From NCBI GenBank assembly GCA_965247475.1, contig OZ252016.1, positions 1,798,001 to 1,862,000 of the forward strand: a stretch of DNA of 64,000 nucleotides. The letters run 5' to 3'. Positions 33,114 through 41,787 of this stretch are shown here, piece by piece. A program made the translations under genes and the position numbers. How positions within the stretch are numbered: position 1 is the first letter of the stretch; every line of letters starts with the position of its first letter. The notes beneath the pieces are model-generated. The model saw only the letters and a program-made list of their open reading frames with translations. It was not told the DNA's origin and did not search any database. The stretch is from G965247475 sp965247475. GTDB lineage: Bacteria > Chloroflexota > UBA11872.

Positions 33114-35672
33114 ATGGCAGGGTCGAACGGGAGTCCGGTCATTCGGGTCCGAAATGCCGCCGCGCCGCACGAGACGATGGAGCGCAGCGTGGAGGTTCCG
33201 GACTACGAGCGCGACCGCTTTGAAGATGTCGGTTTCATGACTGCGATGACGCTGGTGCTGCTGGGGAACTACGCGCAGACCGGGCATTTCGGCGGGCCGC
33301 TGGCGTACACGCCGTACAACGTCGCGCTGCATCTGGCGGGCGGTGACCTTGGCGGTCTGCGCTACGACTACCGCGCTCCGAAGGTCCCGTTCGCGGATCG
33401 GTTCATGCTCGCGGGCGGCCACAACATCCCGACGGCCTACGCGCTCTGGATGATCATGGGCGAGGCCATGGCGCGGCGTCACGCATCGACGGGCGACGAT
33501 CGATACAACGTCGATCCGAACGTGGGGATACTGCCGATCGATGCGCTCGGGTTCCGGCGCGGCGCCGGCGTGCTCGAGACCCTGCTCAGCGACCACGGCC
33601 TGGCCGACGACCCCCTGTTCGCGCAGGCGAAGCTGCGGGGCATCCGGTCGCTGGCCGGGCATGCGGAGACGACCGATGTGACGAATGACGTGAACGGCGG
33701 GCCGTCGGGCATCGGGATCGCCACCGCCGCGGGCAAGGCGGCGTTCTGGGACTTCGTGGGCGCGCCGGACACGCTGAAGATCCTGGCGCTCGAGGGCGAG
33801 TTCGCCATGACGTCCGGCCACGCGCAGGAGCTCAAGACCCAGGCGGCGGCGCAGCAGGTCGGCAAGCGCCTGCGCATTCTTTTCTCCTACAACAACGCCG
33901 GCATCGACGATCGGCTGGTGGGCGGCATCGTCCCGGAGAGCCTGGAGGCTTACCGGATCGAAGACCAGTGGGCCTCCTACGGCTGGAATGTGTTCGCGCT
34001 GGACGACGGGAACGACTACGACCAGATTCTGGCCATGCTCAAGACGATGGAGGACTGGGACGCGGAGGACGGCCGGCCGATGATCGTGATCGGACGTACG
34101 ACCAAGGGCTGGTGGCCGGCAGCCGAGAACGGCACGATCCCCGGCTCGGGCGAGCAGCTGGTCAGCTACCACAGCCACCCGTACGAGATGAAGATGAACG
34201 TGCCGTACTTCGTGTCGCTGGCGGAGACGTTCGAGCGCCGCTTTGGGGTGGAGTTCCAGGGTATTCGGGACGGAGCGGTCACCGACGAGCGGGAGCGGCT
34301 GATTCAGTTCAAGACGAACATCGACGTAGCGATGTCGGTGCTCGACCAGAACGGCCTGGGCGACTGGTTGGCGGACCGCTTGGTCGCGCTCGGGGACTCG
34401 GTGCCGACGGATCTGCCGCTGCGGGTGGATCACACCAAGGACCCGTTCCAGGATGAGCGGCTGCGGGTCAAGAACCTGCCGGTCGAACCGCAGACGGTCA
34501 GCGTGACGCACCCGGTAACCGGCGAGCAGAACGACGTGGAGATCACGCTGTTCAAGAAGCCGGGGGAGGTCGCGGGCACGCGACGGGCGATCTCGGAAGT
34601 CATCAAGTGGTTGAACTACGTGACCGAGAACCGGTTCATCACGGTCGCGGCGGATTTGTCGAACTCGATCAACGTCGAGGCGGGGTCGCTCACGGGGCAC
34701 TACGACCCGGTGAAGAATCCGGCCGGGACGCGGTTCAAGGCGGCGATTCAGGAGGCGGGGAACGCGTCCACCGCGATCGGCCTGGTCGGGCAGAGCGCCT
34801 CGCCCGACCCGGAGGTGCACTCGGGCGTGTGGGCGCTGAGCGGATCCTACGGGGCGTTCACGCCGCTGATGTACCTACCGGCGCGGGTGTGGAGCCAGCA
34901 GAGCCAGGACAGTCCGTTCAGGGTTGGCGTGCTGCACATCCTGGCGGGCCACTCAGGCCCGGAAACGGCGGCGGATGCGCGCACGCACTTCGGCATCTTC
35001 GCGCCGCAGGTCTGGAAGCTGTTTCCGCGCGGTCAGGCGATCACGCTGAGCTTCTGGGACTACAACGATGTCGCGGCGGGATACTTCGCGGCCGCCGAGA
35101 TCGCGGCGCGCGATCCGCTGGTGGGAATCATCGTGCTGGAGGTCGCGCGGCCCGACTTTGCTGTGGCCGACCGCTCGACCTTCGCGGACTCGGACCCGCT
35201 GGCGGCCGCCAAGGGGCTCTACGTAATCCGTGACTTCGCACCCGACATGCCCAAGCACGGCCACGTGCTGGTGCAAGGATCGAGTTCGACCGTGAACCTG
35301 GTCAGCGTCCTCCCGCGTCTGGAAGCGGAAGGGCTCAACGTGAGGGTGATCGCGGTCATCAGCGAGGATCTGTTCGACCGGCAGCCCGAGTCGTACCAGA
35401 ACTCCGTGCTGCCGATCGAGGCGAGGCTGGATGCGATGGTGGTGAGCACCGGGACCAAGCGGATGTGGCCCGTGCGTGACCTCGGGACGTTGACCACCGA
35501 GTACTCGCTGGTATCCGACTGGCACGAGCGCTGGCTGACGGGCGGTCTGGAGCCGGACGTGATCGCGGAGGCGCAGCTGGATTCGGAGTCGATCTTCCAG
35601 GGGGTCAAGCGGTTCGCCGAGGCCCGCGAGGACCGGCTGGCGCGCCAGCGTGAGGCGCTGGCGATCGGGTAG
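33114..35672 (+). CDS. Large transketolase-like thiamine-diphosphate enzyme
   Basis: 852 residues, about 200 more than ordinary transketolase. The N-terminal ThDP domain contains MLAGGHNIPTAYALWMIMGE and GHAETTDVTNDVNGGPSGIG, the latter like the 'GPLGQG' region. Where the ThDP/Mg motif GDG(x~25)NN should be, it reads LEGEFAMTSGHAQE (about 226-239) followed by FSYNNAGIDD, so GDG is EGE while the NN end is kept. A pyrimidine-binding domain (AADLSNSINVEAGSLTGHYD, then SGVWALSGSYGAFTPLMYLP) and a C-terminal transketolase domain (HVLVQGSSSTVNLVSVLPRL) follow. It may act on pentose or other ketose phosphates, or be a distinct ThDP lyase. ATG at 33114 follows GGAG-like AGATAGGG. Single gene. Confidence 0.75.
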   Translation: MAGSNGSPVIRVRNAAAPHETMERSVEVPDYERDRFEDVGFMTAMTLVLLGNYAQTGHFGGPLAYTPYNVALHLAGGDLGGLRYDYRAPKVPFADRFMLAGGHNIPTAYALWMIMGEAMARRHASTGDDRYNVDPNVGILPIDALGFRRGAGVLETLLSDHGLADDPLFAQAKLRGIRSLAGHAETTDVTNDVNGGPSGIGIATAAGKAAFWDFVGAPDTLKILALEGEFAMTSGHAQELKTQAAAQQVGKRLRILFSYNNAGIDDRLVGGIVPESLEAYRIEDQWASYGWNVFALDDGNDYDQILAMLKTMEDWDAEDGRPMIVIGRTTKGWWPAAENGTIPGSGEQLVSYHSHPYEMKMNVPYFVSLAETFERRFGVEFQGIRDGAVTDERERLIQFKTNIDVAMSVLDQNGLGDWLADRLVALGDSVPTDLPLRVDHTKDPFQDERLRVKNLPVEPQTVSVTHPVTGEQNDVEITLFKKPGEVAGTRRAISEVIKWLNYVTENRFITVAADLSNSINVEAGSLTGHYDPVKNPAGTRFKAAIQEAGNASTAIGLVGQSASPDPEVHSGVWALSGSYGAFTPLMYLPARVWSQQSQDSPFRVGVLHILAGHSGPETAADARTHFGIFAPQVWKLFPRGQAITLSFWDYNDVAAGYFAAAEIAARDPLVGIIVLEVARPDFAVADRSTFADSDPLAAAKGLYVIRDFAPDMPKHGHVLVQGSSSTVNLVSVLPRLEAEGLNVRVIAVISEDLFDRQPESYQNSVLPIEARLDAMVVSTGTKRMWPVRDLGTLTTEYSLVSDWHERWLTGGLEPDVIAEAQLDSESIFQGVKRFAEAREDRLARQREALAIG

Positions 35673-35747
35673 CGCACCGCCGAGCTGGCGCGGCTTGGGC
35701 ATGGCCCGTCTCTTCGGGGTGGGCCACGAGGCTCGTGGGAAGCAGAG

Positions 35748-36629
35748 TTAGTCCGGGCCGACGGCTAGCTCCAGGCGGTCTTCGCCGGCGATGACTTCTC
35801 CGTCGAAGACCGTTTGCGCTTCCGCGACCAGGTCGTCGAGGGCGATGGGGTCGTGGAACATCGTCCGCGCGTGCACAAGCACAAGCCGGCGCACGCCCGC
35901 CTCGCGGGCGACCTTGCCGGCGTCGAGCGCGGTGCTGGTGTAGTCGAACGTCAGCGGTGCGCGCGCTCGGCCGGACTCGAGATCCATGGCCATGTGGATC
36001 AGCGTGTGGGCGCCGCGCGCCAGCTCGGCCATCTCGGGCAGGTAGCACGTGTCGCCGGAGATCGCCACCGATCCGCCGGGCGCGTCGATCCGATAGGCGA
36101 GCATCCGCAGAATCGGCTGGCCGTGCATGGCGCGCCCGGTGCGGACCGTCCATGCGTCGCCCGCGACCGTGTCACCGACCTCGAGGTCATGCGCGCGGAT
36201 GGTGGGCTTGAGGCGTGGGAGCCACCCGCCGCGCTCACGGTAGACCTCGCGGCTGAGCGGGTGCTCGGAACGCGCCTCGAGATCGGGGCCGTAGACGCCG
36301 TCGTCGTCGAATAGCAGCGACGCGATGCGCCGCGTGCCCGCCGGGCCGTAGACATCGAGCTCGTTTCCGCGGCCGGCCCCCTGATCCCAGCGGGTGAGCA
36401 CGAAGTGCCCCAGGTCGGCGATGTGGTCGAAGTGGTGGTGCGTGAGGAACACCTGGACGATCGAGGTCGGATCGATGCCCGCCTCGTAGAGGTTGACCGC
36501 GGCGCCGGGGCCGAGGTCCACGATCAAACCGCGTTCTCCCACCATGACCAAGGTTGACGATCCGGCCCGGTCGCGCTTGGGCTCGGGCGTGCCGGTTCCG
36601 AGCTGGATGATCCGAACCGCGTCACTCAT
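35748..36629 (-). CDS. MBL-fold metallo-hydrolase, ribonuclease Z-like
   Basis: 293 residues. The five MBL motifs are intact: LIVDLGPGA, THHHFDHIADLG (HxHxDH), HGQPILRMLAYRID (His), ISGDTCYLPEMAELA (the Asp ligand) and LVLVHARTMFHDP (final His). The overall pattern matches ElaC/RNase Z-like hydrolases, but the exosite arm of true RNase Z is not obvious. ATG at 36629 overlaps the soxG stop (ATGA), so it is the last gene of the sarcosine oxidase operon; a hydrolase for a C1 or amide intermediate is an attractive but untested idea. An upstream start at 36686 would lie wholly inside soxG. Confidence 0.85.
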   Translation of the reverse strand: MSDAVRIIQLGTGTPEPKRDRAGSSTLVMVGERGLIVDLGPGAAVNLYEAGIDPTSIVQVFLTHHHFDHIADLGHFVLTRWDQGAGRGNELDVYGPAGTRRIASLLFDDDGVYGPDLEARSEHPLSREVYRERGGWLPRLKPTIRAHDLEVGDTVAGDAWTVRTGRAMHGQPILRMLAYRIDAPGGSVAISGDTCYLPEMAELARGAHTLIHMAMDLESGRARAPLTFDYTSTALDAGKVAREAGVRRLVLVHARTMFHDPIALDDLVAEAQTVFDGEVIAGEDRLELAVGPD

Positions 36630-37246
36630 CTGGCGCTCGTGCGTGCCACAACCAGATCGAACTCCCGACCGGCGTCTTCCAGCCACCGCGCAACGTAGTC
36701 GGCGAAGCTGCGGCGGACAAATAGATCGAAGGTCGGTGCATCGTCGACCTGCACGATCGTGGCGGTGGCCTTGGCCAGGATGGTCTGCGCACAGCGTCCG
36801 ACGTGGAATGCGCGCGGATGCAGATCCAGCGGGCAGCCGGCCGCCAGCACGTCACGGACGCGGGGGCCGGTCAATCGGATGACGGCGCTCGCCGCACTCA
36901 CGTCGGTAATCGCGGTGAACTCCGCTCGGAACTCGGCGCGCAGACGCCCGGCGACCTCCTCAGCCCGGTCGGCTGGTGTGAGGATCAGCCACTCGTCCGG
37001 ACCCAGCCACAAGGCGGCGAGGTCGTCCGCGTCGGCGGTCGTGTTGGGGTCGAGCGGGAGGTCGAAGCCGAGCGCCCGCCGCACGCCGTCGAGAAACGCG
37101 GGCCGCGCGGGGTCGCCGCGCAGGTTCAGCTGACCGTGCGGCGGGCGCTCGGTCAACACAGCCCCGGACGGCTCGTCCGGGACCGGCGGCCGAGTGCTCC
37201 CAAAGAACTCGGCCAGCGGCGATTCCGCCGCGAACGGCTCAGACAT
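36626..37246 (-). CDS. soxG: Sarcosine oxidase gamma subunit
   Basis: 206 residues. SoxG is related to the C-terminal folate domain (GcvT-like); visible blocks are QLNLRGDPARPAFLDGVRRA, ALWLGPDEWLILTPADRAEE, TDVSAASAVIRLTGPRVRDV and LAAGCPLDLHPRAFHVGRCA, all family-typical. It packs against the alpha subunit in the heterotetramer. The start overlaps the soxA stop by eight bases, and its own stop overlaps the MBL gene start. Secure from both motifs and context. Confidence 0.9.
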   Translation of the reverse strand: MSEPFAAESPLAEFFGSTRPPVPDEPSGAVLTERPPHGQLNLRGDPARPAFLDGVRRALGFDLPLDPNTTADADDLAALWLGPDEWLILTPADRAEEVAGRLRAEFRAEFTAITDVSAASAVIRLTGPRVRDVLAAGCPLDLHPRAFHVGRCAQTILAKATATIVQVDDAPTFDLFVRRSFADYVARWLEDAGREFDLVVARTSAR

Positions 37247-40241
37247 GCAGACGCTCCCCGTGCGGGTCGAAGAAGACGGGGCTGGCGATGGTGGCGTCGA
37301 TCACCCGGCCGTCGAGCAGCGGAACATGGACGCGCCGGCCCATGCGGTCGCGGCCGCCCTTGACCAGTGCGAGCGCGATCGAACGGTCAAGCGTGGGGCT
37401 CATGTAGCTGGAGGTCACGTGCCCGCTGATCGGGACCGGCGCGGACGCGCGCGGATCGTCAACGATCTGGGCGCCCTCCGGCAGGACCTCGTCGGGACGG
37501 TCGGTCAGGAGTCCAACGAACTGCTTGCGATCCGGGCGGAGCATGGCAGGTCGCGTCAGCGACCGCTTGCCCAGGAAGTCCTTGCGGCGCGCGAGCATGC
37601 GTCCGAGGCCCAGATCAACGGGGGTGACCGAGCCATCGGTGTCCTGCCCGACCAGGAAGTGGCCCTTCTCGCCCCGCAGCACGCGGAGGGTCTCGGTGCC
37701 GTAGGGCGTGATCCCGAGCGCTGAGCCCGCGTCGATGAGCATCTCCCACACGGCCGGCGCGCGATCGGCGGGCAGGTTGATCTCGTATGAGATCTCGCCG
37801 CTGAAGCTGATGCGCAGCACGCGCACCGGGACGCCGGCCAGACGCCCGGTTCGAAACGACATGTGCGGAAAGGCGTCGCGGTCGAAATCGATACCCTCGC
37901 AAACCGAGGCCAGCAGCTCGCGGGCGCCGGGACCGGCCACGGCGATGTTGGCGAGCTGCTCCGAGACGGAGGTGAGATGCACGCGCAGGCCGGTCCATTC
38001 GGTCTGCAGCCAGCGCTCGAGCCACTCGAAGACGGCGGCGGCGCCCGCGGTGGTGGTGAACATCAGGTAACGCTCGTCGTCCAGGCGAGCGGTCACGCCG
38101 TCGTCGAACACCATGCCGTTCTCGTCGAGCATGACGCCGTAGCGGCAGCGGCCGACGCGCAGACGGTCCCAAGCGTTGGTGTAGACGCGATTGAGGAAGT
38201 CGGCCGCGTCGGGTCCCACGACCTCGATCTTGCCGAGGGTGGAGTAGTCGAGAATTCCGACGCCGGATCGAACCGCGCGGCACTCGCGCGCAATCGCCTC
38301 CGCCATGCGCTCGCCGGGTTGCGGGTAGTAGTGGGCGCGACGCCACTGGCCAGCGTCCTCGAACCGAGCGCCAGCGGACTCATGCCAAGCGTGCAGCGGA
38401 GACTTGCGCACCGGATCGAACAGCGGGCCGACATCCCGACCGGCCAGCACGCCAAACCTGACGGGCGTGTACGGGGGTCGGTACTTGGTGACGCCGACGT
38501 CAGGGATCGGCCGTCCGAGGAGACCGGCGATGATGCCGATGGCGTTGAGGTTGGCCAGCTTGCCCTGGTCGGGCCCCATGCCGAGCGTGGTGTAGCGCTT
38601 GACGTGCTCGATCGACTCGAAGCCCTCCCGCACGGCCAGGGCCAGGTCGGCGGCGGTGACGTCTTCCTGGAGGTCCACGAACTGCTTGGGTCCCCGAGTG
38701 ATCGAGCGCGGCGCGGGCGCGATCCAGAGCGGCAGCAGCGGTCGCTCCGGGGTGTCGTGCGCGATCGGCAAGGGTCCGTGGGGCGCGCCGTCGAATCCGG
38801 CGGCGCGCGCGGCCGCCCGCCCGGCGTCGAAGCCTTGGGACAGGCAGGCCTCGAGCGCGAGCGCGCCGTTGCAGGCGCCGACGGATACGGGTTGGCCAGC
38901 GGCCTGGACCGGCGTGAAGGCGGCGATCGACGGGTCCCAGCCGAGGTCGCCACCGGTCTGTGCGTGGAGGTGGAGCGTGGGCGTCCACCCGCCGGAGACC
39001 GCTACCAGATCGCAGGCGATGCGGCGGCGTGAACCCGCGACGCCCACCGCGCTGGAATCCACGCGCATGACATCCGCGCCGGCGACCCGGCCGCGCCCCT
39101 TGACGTCCACGACGACATGACCGCCGAGGATGGTGATTCCCAGCTCGCGGGCCTGCCCGGGCAGCGGCCCGTCGGGATTGGGCCTGACATCCACGACGAC
39201 GACGTGGGTCCCCGCCGCGCTCAGATCCAGCGCGGCGCGGTAGGCGTGATCGTTGTTGGTGAACACGAGCGCGTGCGCGCCGGGCGCCACCGCGTAGCGG
39301 TTGACGTAGGTGGACACGGCCGACGCGAGCATCACCCCGGGACGATCGTTGTTGGGGAACACGAGCGGCCGCTCGAGGGCGCCGGCGGCGAGCACAATCT
39401 CACGCGCGGCGATGTGCCAGAGGCGCTGCCCCAACTGACCGCCCGCATCGTCCGGTCGGTGCGCGGGAGGTCGCTCGCGGATGGCCACGAAGTTGTCGGC
39501 GTAGGCGCCGAAGGCGGTCGCGCGGGTCAGCAGGCGAACGTCGGGACGGCGGCTCAGCTCGGCTGTCGCGTCGGCGACCCACGCGAGCGCCGGACGTGCG
39601 TCGATCTCGGCCGGTTCGTCGAGCAGCCGGCCGCCGAGCTCCGGCTGCTCATCCGCCAGGACTACGCGCGCGCCCTGCCGGGACGCGGCGAGCGCGGCGG
39701 CCAGGCCGGCCGGACCTCCGCCGACAACCAGGACATCGCAGTGCGCGTTGACCTTGTCATACCGGTCCGGATCGGGGCCGTGCGGAACGGTGCCAAAACC
39801 CGCCAGGCGTCGAATGAGGCCCTCGTAGGTCTCCCACCGGCCGCGCGGCCACATGAAGGTCTTGTAGTAAAAGCCGGCGGGCAGGAAGCGTGCGGCCAGG
39901 CCGGCGACGGAAAGCAGATCGCGCTCGACCGACGGCCAGCCCGCGACGCTCGACACGCGCAGACCTTCGCCAAGCTCGGTTTGGGTGGCGAGCCGGGATG
40001 GCAGCGCGCGGGCGCCGGCGCCGAGCTGGACGAGCGCGCTGGGCTCTGCCGCGCCACTGCCGACGATGCCCCGCGGACGGCGGTACTTGAAGCTGCGCGC
40101 GACCACATCGACGCCGTTGGCGAGCAGGGCCGAGGCGACGGTGTCGCCGCGATAGCCCTGGAGCACGCGCCGGTTGAAGCTGAACGCAAGCGGCGCCGCC
40201 CGGTCGATGCGGCCGCCCGCGGGCAACCGCCTGGGACCCAT
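37239..40241 (-). CDS. soxA: Sarcosine oxidase alpha subunit
   Basis: 1000 residues, full length. An N-terminal 2Fe-2S-ferredoxin-like region without the iron ligands (FSFNRRVLQGYRGDTVASAL and SFKYRRPRGIVGSGAAEPSA) is followed by the NAD-binding Rossmann motif VLVVGGGPAGLAAALAASRQ (near 170). The C-terminal ~400 residues form the folate-binding GcvT-like domain (GILDYSTLGKIEVVGPDAAD, FLNRVYTNAWDRLRVGRCRY, SFSGEISYEINLPADRAPAV). The enzyme demethylates sarcosine, passing formaldehyde to tetrahydrofolate and electrons to O2. The ATG at 40241 overlaps the soxD stop by one base (TGATG). Part of an operon led by an SLC13-type permease. Confidence 0.93.
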   Translation of the reverse strand: MGPRRLPAGGRIDRAAPLAFSFNRRVLQGYRGDTVASALLANGVDVVARSFKYRRPRGIVGSGAAEPSALVQLGAGARALPSRLATQTELGEGLRVSSVAGWPSVERDLLSVAGLAARFLPAGFYYKTFMWPRGRWETYEGLIRRLAGFGTVPHGPDPDRYDKVNAHCDVLVVGGGPAGLAAALAASRQGARVVLADEQPELGGRLLDEPAEIDARPALAWVADATAELSRRPDVRLLTRATAFGAYADNFVAIRERPPAHRPDDAGGQLGQRLWHIAAREIVLAAGALERPLVFPNNDRPGVMLASAVSTYVNRYAVAPGAHALVFTNNDHAYRAALDLSAAGTHVVVVDVRPNPDGPLPGQARELGITILGGHVVVDVKGRGRVAGADVMRVDSSAVGVAGSRRRIACDLVAVSGGWTPTLHLHAQTGGDLGWDPSIAAFTPVQAAGQPVSVGACNGALALEACLSQGFDAGRAAARAAGFDGAPHGPLPIAHDTPERPLLPLWIAPAPRSITRGPKQFVDLQEDVTAADLALAVREGFESIEHVKRYTTLGMGPDQGKLANLNAIGIIAGLLGRPIPDVGVTKYRPPYTPVRFGVLAGRDVGPLFDPVRKSPLHAWHESAGARFEDAGQWRRAHYYPQPGERMAEAIARECRAVRSGVGILDYSTLGKIEVVGPDAADFLNRVYTNAWDRLRVGRCRYGVMLDENGMVFDDGVTARLDDERYLMFTTTAGAAAVFEWLERWLQTEWTGLRVHLTSVSEQLANIAVAGPGARELLASVCEGIDFDRDAFPHMSFRTGRLAGVPVRVLRISFSGEISYEINLPADRAPAVWEMLIDAGSALGITPYGTETLRVLRGEKGHFLVGQDTDGSVTPVDLGLGRMLARRKDFLGKRSLTRPAMLRPDRKQFVGLLTDRPDEVLPEGAQIVDDPRASAPVPISGHVTSSYMSPTLDRSIALALVKGGRDRMGRRVHVPLLDGRVIDATIASPVFFDPHGERLHV

Positions 40242-40516
40242 CAGTCGTCCTCGGGCGAGGGCGAGAGCGGACGGGTCGCGAGAACGTGAAAGCTCGCGGT
40301 GTCGCGCTCCACGCGGAACCAACGGCGGCAGCCGGCGGCGTGCAGCCAGCGCTCGGCGTGGCGGCCGCGGGGGTTCTCCCGCATGAAGAGGTAGCGCGCC
40401 CAGTGCTCGTCCGACAGCGCGTGGGGATCAGGTGGACGGCGCGCGTCCGCGTCGTCGCCATAGCTGAACTCGGCGTGGTCGCGCGGGCCGCACCAGGGGC
40501 AGTCGATGCGCTCCAT
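40241..40516 (-). CDS. soxD: Sarcosine oxidase delta subunit
   Basis: 91 residues, usual size. Zinc-binding pattern: IDCPWCGPRDHAEFSYGDDA at the N-terminus (CPWCGPR motif), then RYLFMRENPRGRHAERWLHA and AGCRRWFRVERDT, all strongly conserved in SoxD. It holds the alpha and beta subunits together. The gene sits between soxB (10 bases away) and soxA (one-base overlap). Confidence 0.94.
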   Translation of the reverse strand: MERIDCPWCGPRDHAEFSYGDDADARRPPDPHALSDEHWARYLFMRENPRGRHAERWLHAAGCRRWFRVERDTASFHVLATRPLSPSPEDD

Positions 40517-40526
40517 GGCGACCCGG

Positions 40527-41777
40527 CTAGTGCGCCACGGCGGCCGCGCCGTGCTCGTCGATCAGCGCACCGGTCGCGAACCGGTCCAGCGCGAAGGGCT
40601 CGTTGAGCGGGTGCGGCCGGTCGTGCGCGATGGTGTGCGCGAACAGCCACCCGGAGCCCGGCGTCGCCTTGAATCCGCCCGTGCCCCAGCCGGAATTGAT
40701 GTAGAGGCCTCTTGCCGGGGTCGCGCCGATGATCGGACTCGCGTCGGGCGAAACGTCCACGGTGCCCGCCCAGTGCCGCAGCATGCGAAGCCGGCTGAAC
40801 GCCGGAAACAGCTCGACAACCGCCGACATGACGTGTTCGATGATGTCGAAGCTGCCGTGCAGCCCGTAGCCGGGGTATCGATCGAGCCCGGCGCCGAACA
40901 CCAGCTCGCCGCGCGCGCTCTGGCTGACATAGACGTGGACGGCGCTTGACATGACCACCTGATCCAGCACGGGCTTGACCGGCTCCGAGACCATCGCCTG
41001 GAGGGGAAAGCTCTGGATCGGCAGCCGTACTCCGGCCATCGCCGCGAGCAGGCTGGAGTTGCCCGCGACCGCGAGGCCCACCTTGTCGGCGCCGACGAAG
41101 CCACGGGTGGTCTCAAGGCCGGTGACGCCTCCGCGACTACGGGCGATGCCGGTGACCTCGCAGTGCTCGATGATGTCGACGCCGAGCGCGTCGGCGGCGC
41201 GCGCATAGCCCCACGCGACGGCATCGTGACGAGCGATCCCGCCGCGCCTTTGCAGCGCCGCACCGAGGACCGGGTAGCGAGCTGCGGGCGACGTGTCGAG
41301 CGCGGGGATCAGCTTGTTCAGCTCCTCGAGATCAAGCAGCTCGGCATCGATCCCGTTCAGCCGATTGGCGTGCGCGCGGCGCGAGAGGTCCCGCAGGTCC
41401 TGCAGCGAATGCGCCAGCGAGACGATGCCACGGCGGCTGTACATGAGGTTGTAGTTGAGCTCGCGGCTCAAGCCGCGCCAGAGCCCGAGCGAGAAGTCGT
41501 AAAGCTGCGCCGATTCATCCCACAGGTAGTTGGATCGCACGATGGCGGTGTTGCGTCCGACGCTGCCGCCGCCCAACCAGCCGCGTTCCAGCACGGCCAC
41601 CTTGGTGATTCCGTGGTTCTTCGCCAGGTAGTAGGCGGTGGCGAGCCCGTGCCCGCCCGCGCCGACGATGACGACGTCATACCGGCGCTCGGGGTCGGCC
41701 TTGCGCCACTGACGCGGCCAGCGCTCGTGGTGTGACAGTCCGTGCCGGAGGAGGGCGAACAGCGAGTAGCGGCTCAC
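40527..41777 (-). CDS. soxB: Sarcosine oxidase beta subunit
   Basis: 416 residues; the catalytic flavoprotein subunit. FAD-binding motif YDVVIVGAGGHGLATAYYLA (near 34-53). The family block GGIARHDAVAWGYARAADAL contains the histidine that carries the covalent FMN in heterotetrameric sarcosine oxidases. The C-terminal WGTGGFKATPGSGWLFAHTI matches the substrate-side region. GTG start at 41777, ten bases after the stop of the SLC13-type permease gene, so permease and oxidase are co-transcribed. Sarcosine, or another N-methylamino acid, is oxidised with H2O2 release. Confidence 0.94.
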   Translation of the reverse strand: MSRYSLFALLRHGLSHHERWPRQWRKADPERRYDVVIVGAGGHGLATAYYLAKNHGITKVAVLERGWLGGGSVGRNTAIVRSNYLWDESAQLYDFSLGLWRGLSRELNYNLMYSRRGIVSLAHSLQDLRDLSRRAHANRLNGIDAELLDLEELNKLIPALDTSPAARYPVLGAALQRRGGIARHDAVAWGYARAADALGVDIIEHCEVTGIARSRGGVTGLETTRGFVGADKVGLAVAGNSSLLAAMAGVRLPIQSFPLQAMVSEPVKPVLDQVVMSSAVHVYVSQSARGELVFGAGLDRYPGYGLHGSFDIIEHVMSAVVELFPAFSRLRMLRHWAGTVDVSPDASPIIGATPARGLYINSGWGTGGFKATPGSGWLFAHTIAHDRPHPLNEPFALDRFATGALIDEHGAAAVAH

Positions 41778-41787
41778 GGCGATCGGA

